Shown here: positions 1 to 9,210 of the stretch, in pieces
Layout: the number at the start of each line of letters is the position of its first letter
Numbering within the stretch: position 1 is the first letter of the stretch
Source of the DNA: an uncultured Bacteroidota bacterium
Lineage (GTDB): Bacteria > Bacteroidota > Bacteroidia > Chitinophagales > Chitinophagaceae
Length of the DNA: 64,000 nucleotides
Reading direction: 5' to 3'
NCBI GenBank assembly: GCA_903887415.1
Contig: CAISPO010000003.1
Coordinates: 1-64,000 of the forward strand
The notes under the pieces: model-generated
Seen by the model: the letters and a program-made list of their open reading frames with translations, nothing else
Database searches by the model: none
Told to the model about the DNA's origin: nothing
Made by a program: the position numbers and the translations under genes

Positions 1-3000
1 AGTGCTGGTGATCGTTGGCGTTGCCGTTGGGTTTGGACCTGTCGATGAAACAAGGTTTGGCCCGGTCCATGAATAAGCAGTAGTACCGCCTGATGGGGTC
101 GCAGATAATGTTACAGTGCCTACACTGCATATCGGGCCGTTGTTCGAGATACTTGCTATTGTAGGGTTGTTTACCGTAACAGTAGTAGTATAAACGGTAG
201 CAGGGCTACATGCAGCCCCGGTGATAGTTAATGAATAAGTTGCAGTTAAGGTTGGTGTGGCAGTTGGGTTCTGCACGGTTGCAGAAGACAGATTGGAGCC
301 TAACCAGGAATAACTGGTTGGCGTCACTGTACCAACTGTTGTAGCAGTTAATGATACCGTGCCAACACCGCATAACGGCCCGCTGTTGGAAACAGTTACC
401 GAAGGGCCGACACTAACTGTGGTTGTTGCGGTAATAACTGTATCGCAGTTATTTGAGTTACGGACATCCACAGTCACAGACTGGACACCAACACTGGCTG
501 GAAGCCATTGCAGCGTCACGAAGTTGTCGGTTATAGAGCCCCCGTTGAGCGGCCCGCCACCTGCAATAACTGTTGCCAAAGTTCCCGGAATATTATTCCA
601 GGTGTAAAAGGGATACCCACCTTGTGTGGCATAGGTAATTGTACTGCCGGCACATGCGGTAGCAGGCGCTACTGTATAGCTTACTGCCGGGTTTGCTACG
701 ACCGTCACGGAAGTAGTTGCGGTATTGGTGCATCCTGTAGTCGAATTTTCAATGGTAAATGTTCCGTTATAAACACCCACCGGCGTATTTGCAGGTATTC
801 CTCCGGCAATAGTAAGCGATGAAGGGGGAAGCGTTGTAAATGTGGAAACAGTAGCCGGGCCCGTTGGCGACCATCCTGTCAATGTATATAAGTTGCCTCC
901 GCCGCTAACACCGTAAGTAAATGCCAGGGGATGGCTTACCGTAGCACTGAAACATTCAGGAGTGGAGACGATCCCTACCATTCCTGGTTTTGGATTTACA
1001 GTAATTGAAACAGTCGGGGTTCCGCATGCAGTGGTATAAGTTACGATGGTTGTGCCACCAATTCCCACCAAAGCATTGAATGTTCCACTTGCGCTTCCTA
1101 TAGTCCCTGCAGTTGTATTTGAACTGGTCCATGTGCCGCCGGTAACAATGTCTGTTAACGTGAATGAAGTGCCTGCGCAAACAGAGGCAGGAACACCGTT
1201 GATAGCCCCAGGTGTTGGATTAACGGTTACACCAACTGCAACAGAGGTTGCGCTGGATGCACTTGTTGTACAGGTTAAAATACAATTGTAGTAAGTGGTA
1301 GATGATATTGTAGGTACATAAGTTGCTAAGGTCGCGCCGGATATTGGGGTATAAGGCCCCGCAAGTGCAGAAGCCGATTGCCATTGATAAATAATACCCG
1401 GAGCTACCGATGCACCCGTTAGAGAAAGTGTTGGGGAAAAAGGAATGCAGCCAGACGCAGGGGATGACACTGCCGTACCTGCTGAGGGGATACCTGAACA
1501 TGTAGGCGGCGGTACATTTTGTATGTTAACCAGGTAATCAACTTCATCCCCGTCGTTATATTTCGGGTTTGTCGCAAGATACTGCACAAGGCAAGGGTCA
1601 AGATGAGAAGATAACGCATAGGTGCCGGACAACTCCAATACGCCGCGAACACGCATCCTGTGAATACCTATCGTAGCGCCCGCAGGTATAGTAATATTGA
1701 AGCTCAATGGATTAGTAGTGCTTGTTGCACTGTAACCAAGTACGCCGGTCACTTCTTCTGTGGTCAAAGGCTCAAATGTGCCGTTGTCATTAAAATCTAT
1801 CCACACTTGTGCTTCCTGGTAAGAAGTCGCGTTGCCCCATGTAATACTGCTGGCATAAGTGTTGCCGGTATATAAAGTAATCGGAGGCAGTCCGGTACGA
1901 TCAAGGTATCCCGTAGTAGTGCTTGCGGCAGCAGCAATACCCGCATCGCTGAGGTTTGATCCTACTGCTGCCGTTACGAAAAATTGGTCCACGCCATAAA
2001 TTGTAGATAACGAGACCGGTGTATAGCCAATTGTCACAATACCATTGCCGGCACTGTTATATCCACGTGTGTGTGTGAAAACGGTAACAGAAGGATCAGT
2101 ATAAGACGAACCACCGCCGGCGCCAGCCCAGTCGGAAGAACCACCGGCCCCGCCGCCATAATAGCCGCCACCGCCGCCACCCGCACCCGATGCCCCTGCA
2201 GTTGCGTTTCCGCCTACTCCTAATGCGCCTGCACCACCGCCGCCAAGCCCGGCAGCAGCACAACAGATTGGGCTGCCACCATATCCCCCATAACCAGCAC
2301 CCGGTGTACCATGGCCCCAGCCGTTTTCAGCAGTTGTTGTGCCGCCGTCTCCCCCTTTTTCAGAGTTGACCGCTGCATAATAAATACCCGCACCGCCGCC
2401 GCCGCCGGCCACCAGTATGCGATTCGATAATGCTGTTCCTCCGACACGAATATCTGAGGCTCCACCGCCACCGCCGCCGGTGTATTCACCCAATCCTACC
2501 GCACCGGTACCACCACCATTAAAACCTCCGGGGGCCGGTACCGCCGAAGCAGATTTAGCACCTGCACCGCCTACATATATATTTAACGTCGTTCCTGGTG
2601 TCACTGGCAGTGTAGCTTGTAAACGTCCGCCATTGCCCCCTGAGCTGTTATCAAAGCCAGCGAAGCCATAATCTGCATTATGCCCGCCTGTGGCGCCCTG
2701 TAGGTCTGCAGCAACACTGGTAACACCCGTAGGTACAACCCATGTCTGCGCGGCACCCGTATAATTATAGGTAAGGGTGATTGCTCCGTTTGCCCACGAT
2801 GCCGCAGTAGTAACACATGAAGCAACTGTGTTTACATAAAACGTCATGGTTGCCGAGCATCCGGCAACCGTGTAAGTAATTGTACAGGAGCCTAAAGCGA
2901 CGCCGGTCACAACGCCTGTACTGGCTACTGTTGCAATACTTGTAGCCGAACTGCTCCACGTGCCACCCGAAATTGCATCAGATAACGGGGAAGTACCGCC

Positions 3001-4941
3001 TACCGTTGTATGGTCAGTACCACTGATCGCTACAGGACCTGTTACAGTAACAATATAAGTTGATGAACAAATACCAACCGCATAAGTGATTATAACGGTG
3101 CCCCCTGAAATACCGGTTACTGTACCGGTGGTAGCGCTGGAACTCGCCACTGTTGCGATTGCTGTGTTGCTGCTGCTCCACACCCCGCCGGCCGACAAAT
3201 CCCCTAAGGAGATCATTGTTCCACCACATACAGATGTAGGGCCTGTGATGACAGCCGGCGCAGGAATAACCGTCACTACCGCACTGCCAGCCATTGATGT
3301 TAAAGGCGTACCGGCACTTACCGTATAGGTACCCACTACTGAATAAGTTCCGAATGTGATTGCACTGCCTGTACCAGTCACAGGGCTACCTACCGCACCG
3401 GTTCCAACAAGGTAAAGCTGATAACTGGCGCCGCTCATCGAACCGCTCAACCCTAATACTGATCCACTGGTCCCTGCGCAATAAGGGCCGCCTGTGACAG
3501 AAAAAATAGGCGTTATTTGTACATAGCCACTACCCGTGTTATTGCCATCTGTATATGACGTGGTGGTCACTGTACCAACGCCTGCTACCGTCGTAGCATA
3601 AGACGATCCCCCGCAAGCACCGCCATTAGACGCTCCGCTAGCGCCGTAATAACCACCACCGCCGCCACCGCCATCATAATAAGTGCCTGCGCTGCCGCCA
3701 GCCCCCAAACTACCGGCAGTACCGCCTGTACCGGCAGTTGCACAGCAAGCATAGGTGCCGGGGTTCCCGTCTTCGCCGCTAGACCATCCGGAGTTATATA
3801 CACCTAGCGATCCGCCGGTTCCGCCGTTATATCCGCCGGCCCCGCCGTTATTTTGCTGTAGAGTAGTTACAAACGGCTCTGCGCCGCCGCCACCGCCGCC
3901 ACCCATTACGATACGGCTTGCTAATGATCCCGAACTGCCACGCACATCGCTTGACCCGCCGCCGCCGCCGCCCTCATAATTACTACCGTTACCGCCATTG
4001 GCACCGCCGCCCGAATTAGACCCGCCGGGGCCGCTTGTAGTTGTTCCGCTATATATGCACGAATTCCCGGAATTACCTACATAAACCTGCAGTGCTGTTC
4101 CAGGTGTTACGTTCACTGTAGATGCCACGGTAGCGCCGTTCCCTCCTATTGACCTGCCCGTTTGATATTCGCCGTCTCCTCCTCTGGAGCCGGACGCCAC
4201 AACATTAAGCAGGGAACAGCCCGTTGGAACCGTAAAATTCTGCACTGTGCCGCCACCAGTTGTCGGCCCACCATTATATGAATAATTCAGTACACAGGGA
4301 CAGGCTATCACATTCGCCGCATTACCCGTAGTTGCAGTATTTGGGCCGGCAGTTTCCGCATTCTGCCAGGTAAAATTACCAGTAGTCGGAACGCTCACTA
4401 CAACAGTTGAACCAACAGCTGCAGTAGCCAAAATGTTAGCAGTAATATATATATAATAGGTTGTAGAAGCAGTAATTGTAAAGTAGGAATTCGCAAATTC
4501 TCCATTCCAGCTGGGCAGTATCTGGGCTCCGGTCCCGCCATTAGCTACAGAACCAAGCAGGTAGGCATTTGTGGGCACCGCTGTCAATGTATTCCCGGCA
4601 CTCGGTGCGATATATACGTAGTAGGACGACACCGTGGCAGCGGACCCGCTTGTGGTATTAAACTGAAAGTCAGATATCCTGTTCGTTGTCGTTCCCTGCG
4701 CCAGCGAAAAACTATAAACTAACACGTTAGCCGAGCCCTGGCAGTTGTTACTGGCAGGAAGAGACGTGCCACCACCTGCAATGGTACCAGTTCGGGCCGC
4801 ATAGCCTTTGTTTACTGATGCCGCAGCAAAAAGAAACAACAGTCCGGCCATCCTAAGATACCTGTTCGTCTGTGCCGAAAACCCAGCGTTACGCAAACAT
4901 GTTGAAATAGAAACGGAAACAATTTTGGTAAAATTTTTCAT
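1..4941 (-). CDS. Giant secreted adhesin-like protein with two ALK/LTK-like glycine-rich domains (partial, 3' end outside window)
   Basis: The minus strand is open without a stop from the ATG at 4941 to base 1, giving 1647 codons with the C-terminus missing. The N-terminus has an extended leader: about 30 residues, then a hydrophobic core (MAGLLFLFAAAS) ending near GYA, so it is probably exported. Residues ~210-470 and ~705-970 are two glycine-rich blocks with the signature of the ALK/LTK glycine-rich family: VPTG, then an IYVGGAG-type strand, then GGGGGGASDIR and RILVAGGGGG. Residues ~1025-1140 contain WIDFNDNGTFEP and GDEVDYLVNI, like a GEVED domain. Ig-like or PKD-like repeats follow with GGTWSSS/ITYTV motifs and regular cysteines. 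A T9SS sorting domain is expected in the missing part but not seen. Likely a surface adhesin or matrix protein; function unproven. Confidence 0.85.
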   Translation of the reverse strand, partial: MKNFTKIVSVSISTCLRNAGFSAQTNRYLRMAGLLFLFAAASVNKGYAARTGTIAGGGTSLPASNNCQGSANVLVYSFSLAQGTTTNRISDFQFNTTSGSAATVSSYYVYIAPSAGNTLTAVPTNAYLLGSVANGGTGAQILPSWNGEFANSYFTITASTTYYIYITANILATAAVGSTVVVSVPTTGNFTWQNAETAGPNTATTGNAANVIACPCVLNYSYNGGPTTGGGTVQNFTVPTGCSLLNVVASGSRGGDGEYQTGRSIGGNGATVASTVNVTPGTALQVYVGNSGNSCIYSGTTTSGPGGSNSGGGANGGNGSNYEGGGGGGSSDVRGSSGSLASRIVMGGGGGGGAEPFVTTLQQNNGGAGGYNGGTGGSLGVYNSGWSSGEDGNPGTYACCATAGTGGTAGSLGAGGSAGTYYDGGGGGGGYYGASGASNGGACGGSSYATTVAGVGTVTTTSYTDGNNTGSGYVQITPIFSVTGGPYCAGTSGSVLGLSGSMSGASYQLYLVGTGAVGSPVTGTGSAITFGTYSVVGTYTVSAGTPLTSMAGSAVVTVIPAPAVITGPTSVCGGTMISLGDLSAGGVWSSSNTAIATVASSSATTGTVTGISGGTVIITYAVGICSSTYIVTVTGPVAISGTDHTTVGGTSPLSDAISGGTWSSSATSIATVASTGVVTGVALGSCTITYTVAGCSATMTFYVNTVASCVTTAASWANGAITLTYNYTGAAQTWVVPTGVTSVAADLQGATGGHNADYGFAGFDNSSGGNGGRLQATLPVTPGTTLNIYVGGAGAKSASAVPAPGGFNGGGTGAVGLGEYTGGGGGGASDIRVGGTALSNRILVAGGGGGAGIYYAAVNSEKGGDGGTTTAENGWGHGTPGAGYGGYGGSPICCAAAGLGGGGAGALGVGGNATAGASGAGGGGGGYYGGGAGGSSDWAGAGGGSSYTDPSVTVFTHTRGYNSAGNGIVTIGYTPVSLSTIYGVDQFFVTAAVGSNLSDAGIAAAASTTTGYLDRTGLPPITLYTGNTYASSITWGNATSYQEAQVWIDFNDNGTFEPLTTEEVTGVLGYSATSTTNPLSFNITIPAGATIGIHRMRVRGVLELSGTYALSSHLDPCLVQYLATNPKYNDGDEVDYLVNIQNVPPPTCSGIPSAGTAVSSPASGCIPFSPTLSLTGASVAPGIIYQWQSASALAGPYTPISGATLATYVPTISSTTYYNCILTCTTSASSATSVAVGVTVNPTPGAINGVPASVCAGTSFTLTDIVTGGTWTSSNTTAGTIGSASGTFNALVGIGGTTIVTYTTACGTPTVSITVNPKPGMVGIVSTPECFSATVSHPLAFTYGVSGGGNLYTLTGWSPTGPATVSTFTTLPPSSLTIAGGIPANTPVGVYNGTFTIENSTTGCTNTATTSVTVVANPAVSYTVAPATACAGSTITYATQGGYPFYTWNNIPGTLATVIAGGGPLNGGSITDNFVTLQWLPASVGVQSVTVDVRNSNNCDTVITATTTVSVGPSVTVSNSGPLCGVGTVSLTATTVGTVTPTSYSWLGSNLSSATVQNPTATPTLTATYSLTITGAACSPATVYTTTVTVNNPTIASISNNGPICSVGTVTLSATPSGGTTAYSWTGPNLVSSTGPNPTATPTITST

Positions 4942-5296
4942 GCGGTCAATTTGTAGATAAAATCATTTTTAAATGCCTTCTCAATAACTTCATATTACCA
5001 CCATAAAGTAAAAAACAAGCCTTCTATGAGCTGATTCAGTTACAATGCAAATGGCCCTGTCAAAAAACAGGCTACTTAATCCGAAAATAACTAAGCCCCT
5101 AAAACTAGCAAAAATGTAGTTCTGACCCTAAAAAAAAAGGTTAACGACATGTTATCTGATTACATGCGTTGTCACTGGCAGAAACCGTATAATTATAGGA
5201 ATATGCATTTTTTAGTAAGAAATAGAGCTTCATACATTCAGAAAACCTAACAGTAATTAACGAACTTGAAAAGTATATCTCAAGGCAGTTGACTAC
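4942..5296. other. Intergenic region, 355 bases
   Basis: This AT-rich gap lies between the start of the giant glycine-rich protein gene and the stop of the first arylsulfotransferase-like gene, both on the minus strand. It should hold the promoter of the former. I see no full TTTG-N19-TAnnTTTG promoter, no convincing hairpin terminator, no RNA gene and no credible small open reading frame. Confidence 0.5.
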
Positions 5297-6814
5297 TTAT
5301 TCATATTTTTCTGAATTCCAGATAAGTTCTTCCAGGTCTTTGCGACTGATCATACTTGCCCTGTAAACATTCAATTGAGAAAAGAGCTCCCATCTCTCTT
5401 TACCGGAATTATATTTTTCAGAGATAGCGCTCCATAATACTTTTTTATCGGTGCCTACAATGAACACTTTACAATATGGGCTTCCCATAGAAACAAAAAT
5501 TGATTGATCGGGTAACTCCACTACATTTCCGCCCGAGAGAAAGTTCGAGTTCTCTACCGTCATAACTTCCGGATTTTCTACTGTACACTGGTATTCCCAT
5601 ATCTTTTTCAATTCGCTTTTACCTTCCGGGGGTTCCTGGAGCATCACAATAGTGGGAATATGCGACGCATTGCAAACATTGTTATTGAACAAGTATAAAT
5701 ATCCTTTTTGCGATTTCCTGCAACTATGCTGTCCGCAAAACAGCTCGTTGTGCATATCCTGTACACCGGGAGCATACTTGGCACCGTAGGTATTTAATAT
5801 GGTGCCTTCAGGGTATTTTATTTTAATGACCCTGTTAATATTTCTGAAACTCACGTAAACCACTTTATTTATTTCGTCAAAAAAAAAGGCATTCTCATGC
5901 AGGTCATTTAAGTCGAACGAACTATCGGCTTTTTGTTCCCCGATCAGGTCAGATTTCATCAAGTAATTATAGCCATCCCAGCGCCAGACTAAATTCCCTT
6001 TGGGGTCATATTCCACAAGGCTGTTGATCCAGGCTCTCCGGTAGAAACGTGCACTGTCATTGGCATTATGGGCTATGCTGTCTTTAAAAGAAAGCAGTTT
6101 CAAATAATTATTGTCCGACAATTCTGACAACATCCCCATATAATAGCCATTTCGAAGACGGGTAAATTCATGATGAAAATGTTTGACACTTTGATTGGTT
6201 ACTTGCGTCCGCCACACAATATTCCCTCCGTAAGTAATTTCATAGGCATCCCCGTTTGTAAGAAAAGTTATCGTTCCCTGTGGAGTAGGCTTCAGATCCC
6301 GGGGATAAGCCTTTTGGTTTACCTTTAGCTCTGTACCCGGCAGAAACCATACGGGCTTGCCATTCATATCATAAAGCGCCCTTGCACCATCGATAAAGAC
6401 ATAGGCATCTTTATATTTTTCCGCCGGGCTAATTATCCTCAGCCTCGTTGAAGCGCTATCCACATCTTGCGTAATCTTAACACTAAAATGATGTAATACG
6501 TCTTTTGTCACAACAGCTTTGCTCCCAGCAGGTATTACGCGCCATGTGTATTGACACCCAAAGTAAGGCACCTCAGTTATTACTTTGCTTTTTTTACATG
6601 ATACAGATTTCACGATATTTTTTTCAAAGTCGGCAGCGTTGCTATATGAGCCGGTTGCGATTTCCAGTTTGTATTGCGTTACACTAGCTCCGGCGGGAAA
6701 CGAGAAGCCTATCAACCGGTAACACAGGCTGCTACCCTCCTTTGGGAATACCTGGGCACAGATCTGATGATATGAACTGGTAAAAAGAAGCAATAAGACA
6801 AACGGTTTCCACAT
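5297..6814 (-). CDS. Arylsulfotransferase-like (ASST family) exported protein, copy 1
   Basis: The 505-residue protein has a signal peptide (MWKPFVLLLLF, cleavage near ICAQ), an N-terminal beta domain (~25-115) and a beta-propeller-like region. Members of the aryl-sulfate sulfotransferase family move sulfate between phenols via a sulfohistidine. The motifs expected around the catalytic residues are present: HHEF (His214/215), DLHEN (His306), SFR (Arg324) and GQHSC (His363). It also has VWRWDGY and YLYLFNNN repeats. The next gene upstream is a full-length paralogue, so the two form a tandem pair. Location is probably periplasm or surface. Alternatively it could be a non-catalytic propeller, but conservation of all three histidine motifs and the arginine in both copies argues for activity. 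Substrate unknown. Confidence 0.8.
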   Translation of the reverse strand: MWKPFVLLLLFTSSYHQICAQVFPKEGSSLCYRLIGFSFPAGASVTQYKLEIATGSYSNAADFEKNIVKSVSCKKSKVITEVPYFGCQYTWRVIPAGSKAVVTKDVLHHFSVKITQDVDSASTRLRIISPAEKYKDAYVFIDGARALYDMNGKPVWFLPGTELKVNQKAYPRDLKPTPQGTITFLTNGDAYEITYGGNIVWRTQVTNQSVKHFHHEFTRLRNGYYMGMLSELSDNNYLKLLSFKDSIAHNANDSARFYRRAWINSLVEYDPKGNLVWRWDGYNYLMKSDLIGEQKADSSFDLNDLHENAFFFDEINKVVYVSFRNINRVIKIKYPEGTILNTYGAKYAPGVQDMHNELFCGQHSCRKSQKGYLYLFNNNVCNASHIPTIVMLQEPPEGKSELKKIWEYQCTVENPEVMTVENSNFLSGGNVVELPDQSIFVSMGSPYCKVFIVGTDKKVLWSAISEKYNSGKERWELFSQLNVYRASMISRKDLEELIWNSEKYE

Positions 6815-6882
6815 AGCAAATGGTGAGATGGCTGCAATTTAAACTAAAATACGGATGTAAGGATTAACGGAACAGTTTACCC

Positions 6883-8379
6883 CTACTCCCTCTCAGAATT
6901 CCAGATGAGTTTTTCAAGGTCTTCGCGGGTAATGATACTGGCTCTGTACACACCTATGGGCAGTCCCCATTTACCGTATTCAACATTATACCTTTCCGGC
7001 ATAGCGCTCCACAGAACGCGCTTATCCCTGGCCACTATAAATACTTTACTGTATGGGGCACCCATGGAAACAAATAAGGGGCCATCCGGCATTTCCTGTA
7101 CGTTACCTCCCGATAGAAACCCGGGATTTTCATGTGCAATAACAGGATCTTCGATCGTACATTGATACTCCCATACCTTTTTCAGGCCATTACCACCCGG
7201 CACGGTTTCCCTGAGCATCATAACCGTAGGGACATTACCCGCACCGCAATGATTGTTATTGAATAAGTACAAATATCCTTCCCGGGACAATTTACAACTG
7301 TGCTGATAACAGAACGGCCCGCCCTGCAGTACCGAATCATTTGCACTGTATATTGGCCCATAGGTATTCACCAGATTCCCTTCAGGATATTTGATTTTAA
7401 TTACGCGCCAAATATCCCTGAAACTCAAATAAATATAATTATTCTTCTCATCAAAATAAAAAGCGTTTTGATGAAAATCAAGGTCAAGTATTGGCAGATC
7501 AGAATTTTTCATGAACGACAAATCGGAGTGTGTTACATAATCCAAACCATTCCAACGCCATACAATGTGGCCCTTTTCATCAAGCTCCACCAGGTTGCTA
7601 AACCCGATCTTTTGGTAATGGTCAGTGCTGTCTTTGCGGAAGGCATTATCCTTTGCGAAATTTTGTTTTAAAATTACATTGTCCAGCATCATTCCCATGT
7701 AATGGCCGTTTGTAAGGCGTGTAAATTCATGATGAAAAGTGTCAAGTGGAGCATTCGTTTCGTGGCCATCATAATGCCATAAATAATTCCCGTTATAGTC
7801 GATCTCGTATGGCTGGCATTCTTGAAGATAAGTAATCGTTCCTGCAGGGGTAATTTTTATGTCCCGGGGAAGTTTATTGGGATTATCCTGTTTTTTTTTA
7901 CCCGGCAAAAACCATATTGGCTTGCCTTTCATATCGTATAACACACTGGCTTCGTCTATAAAGACATAATTGTCCTTATATCTTTCCGCAGGCTTAGTTA
8001 CCCTGAGCCGCGTTACGGCATTGTCAACATCAGGGCTCGTACGCGTACTGAAATGAAAAAGCATCGATTTCGACAGTATCCCATTTTTTGCAATATAGGA
8101 AACCCGCCATGTGTACCGGCTACCAAAAGATGGCACCTCTGCGATCACTTTGTGCTGCTTACTGAGCGTATTAATTTTTATCTTTTTTTCAAAATCCTGG
8201 TCGTTTGCGTAACTACCGGCGGCAATTTCAAACCTATAGCTTATTACCGAAGGCAGGGCCGGTACAGAAAACCCTATGATCCTGTAATACAGTTCGCTGC
8301 CTTCCTTTGGGAACACTTGCGCTTCAACCTGGCAGCACCAGATCGTTAAGCACAACAAGACCAACGAAACTTTGTACAT
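6883..8379 (-). CDS. Arylsulfotransferase-like (ASST family) exported protein, copy 2
   Basis: Paralogue of the gene 68 bases downstream, similar along its whole length. I chose the ATG at 8379 (498 residues) over the upstream TTG at 8400, because a TATCTTTG -7 box at 8398-8405 overlaps the longer start and MYKVSLVLLCL begins a normal signal peptide ending at VEAQ. In this numbering the motifs are HHEF (His216/217), DFHQN (His303), SFR (Arg321) and YQHSC (His360). The two proteins differ in loops (for instance QDNPNKLPRD against VNQKAYPRD), which suggests different acceptors or donors. The short gap suggests that both are transcribed together. Confidence 0.8.
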   Translation of the reverse strand: MYKVSLVLLCLTIWCCQVEAQVFPKEGSELYYRIIGFSVPALPSVISYRFEIAAGSYANDQDFEKKIKINTLSKQHKVIAEVPSFGSRYTWRVSYIAKNGILSKSMLFHFSTRTSPDVDNAVTRLRVTKPAERYKDNYVFIDEASVLYDMKGKPIWFLPGKKKQDNPNKLPRDIKITPAGTITYLQECQPYEIDYNGNYLWHYDGHETNAPLDTFHHEFTRLTNGHYMGMMLDNVILKQNFAKDNAFRKDSTDHYQKIGFSNLVELDEKGHIVWRWNGLDYVTHSDLSFMKNSDLPILDLDFHQNAFYFDEKNNYIYLSFRDIWRVIKIKYPEGNLVNTYGPIYSANDSVLQGGPFCYQHSCKLSREGYLYLFNNNHCGAGNVPTVMMLRETVPGGNGLKKVWEYQCTIEDPVIAHENPGFLSGGNVQEMPDGPLFVSMGAPYSKVFIVARDKRVLWSAMPERYNVEYGKWGLPIGVYRASIITREDLEKLIWNSERE

Positions 8380-8397
8380 GAACAATTTTGAAATACC

Positions 8398-8405
8398 CAA
8401 AGATA
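8398..8405 (-). promoter_or_regulatory. Bacteroidota -7 box (TATCTTTG) for ASST copy 2
   Basis: The minus strand reads TATCTTTG, a match to TAnnTTTG, 18 bases before the chosen ATG. No good TTTG -33 element is seen at 19-21 bp. Confidence 0.6.
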
Positions 8406-8478
8406 GCAGAAATTCATAACGGATGAGAACAAAAAAGCCTCCCGGAAGGAAGGCGATTACTTTTAGCTTTTACACCTC

Positions 8479-9048
8479 TTACCCTTGCACCCTTATATTG
8501 AACTGGAATTGTATGGTGCAATTCAGCGTATCGGTAGTTGACCGGCGCAGTTTGCCGCCAACGGAGTAATTGAATTGGTTGCCAACAAGGTAATTTTTCA
8601 ATTCCGTAGTGGTGTCAACAGGCATAGTCAGTGACGTGGCATACACATCTGGGTTATCTGCTATATTTACCGAATACGGAGTGATCTCTGCATTGGACGA
8701 AAATGCCGCATTGCAGGATTCGAAATTAGCAAAATTGTTTGCAGCGCTGGCGTTTTGCACGGTAATGGTGCAGGATGTCAGCTTTACGCTTTGTATATTA
8801 GCTACGCCCAGCAGCCCAGCCGTATGCGCCTTGATAAATGAATCGATGTTTATGGTATTGGAGCCTGCATCCACAGATGCCATTGAACCGGTATTCGCCA
8901 TAGGCGGTATAGCCACGGTCACAGAGCCGGATTGCAGGGCGAGATTGTATTGTAATACATTACCTATCTTGGTACAAGACTGCAGCATAAAAACGGAGGC
9001 AATAGCAGTTGCCATTACCAAAGAGGGGATTAATTTTATCTGTTTCAT
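8479..9048 (-). CDS. Putative lipoprotein, unknown function
   Basis: The 189-residue protein starts with a lipoprotein signal (hydrophobic MATAIASVFML followed by QSC), so it is probably anchored to a membrane by its N-terminal cysteine. The rest is beta-rich and has no motif I recognise: SGSVTVAIPP, a stretch suggesting IDSFIKAHTAG, and a C-terminal strand CTIQFQFNIRVQG. It resembles small Bacteroidota envelope lipoproteins with one beta-sandwich domain. A full consensus promoter sits 15 bases upstream (9063-9093), so it is transcribed by itself or as the first gene before the ASST pair. Confidence 0.75.
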   Translation of the reverse strand: MKQIKLIPSLVMATAIASVFMLQSCTKIGNVLQYNLALQSGSVTVAIPPMANTGSMASVDAGSNTINIDSFIKAHTAGLLGVANIQSVKLTSCTITVQNASAANNFANFESCNAAFSSNAEITPYSVNIADNPDVYATSLTMPVDTTTELKNYLVGNQFNYSVGGKLRRSTTDTLNCTIQFQFNIRVQG

Positions 9049-9062
9049 AATCTATTTTTTTA

Positions 9063-9093
9063 CAAAGATAGTTAATGATTTGTGATTAACAAA
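9063..9093 (-). promoter_or_regulatory. Full Bacteroidota promoter for the lipoprotein gene
   Basis: On the minus strand TTTG (9093-9090), exactly 19 bp, then TATCTTTG (9070-9063). This matches the Bacteroidota consensus TTTG-N19-TAnnTTTG. The start codon at 9048 lies 14 bases after the box, implying a very short leader. Confidence 0.8.
9086..9093 (+). promoter_or_regulatory. No separate + strand promoter; overlaps the minus-strand -33 element
   Basis: These bases read AACAAATA region on the plus strand and serve the minus-strand promoter described above. The desaturase at 9211 has its own TATCTTTG box at 9186-9193. This entry only marks that the two divergent promoters lie within about 120 bases of each other. 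Confidence 0.2.
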
Positions 9094-9185
9094 TAAATAA
9101 CCAAATATTTTTCAAAAACCTTACACATTGATTATTAGCACATTAATCAATTTGCGAATTAACTAACAAGACGGCTAATAAAGGT

Positions 9186-9193
9186 TATCTTTG
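9186..9193 (+). promoter_or_regulatory. Bacteroidota -7 box (TATCTTTG) for desaturase 1
   Basis: TATCTTTG matches TAnnTTTG and ends 17 bases before the GTG start at 9211. The -33 region has TTAAC near 9158 rather than TTTG. Confidence 0.6.
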
Positions 9194-9210
9194 TTTAAAA
9201 TCTTCTCGAG

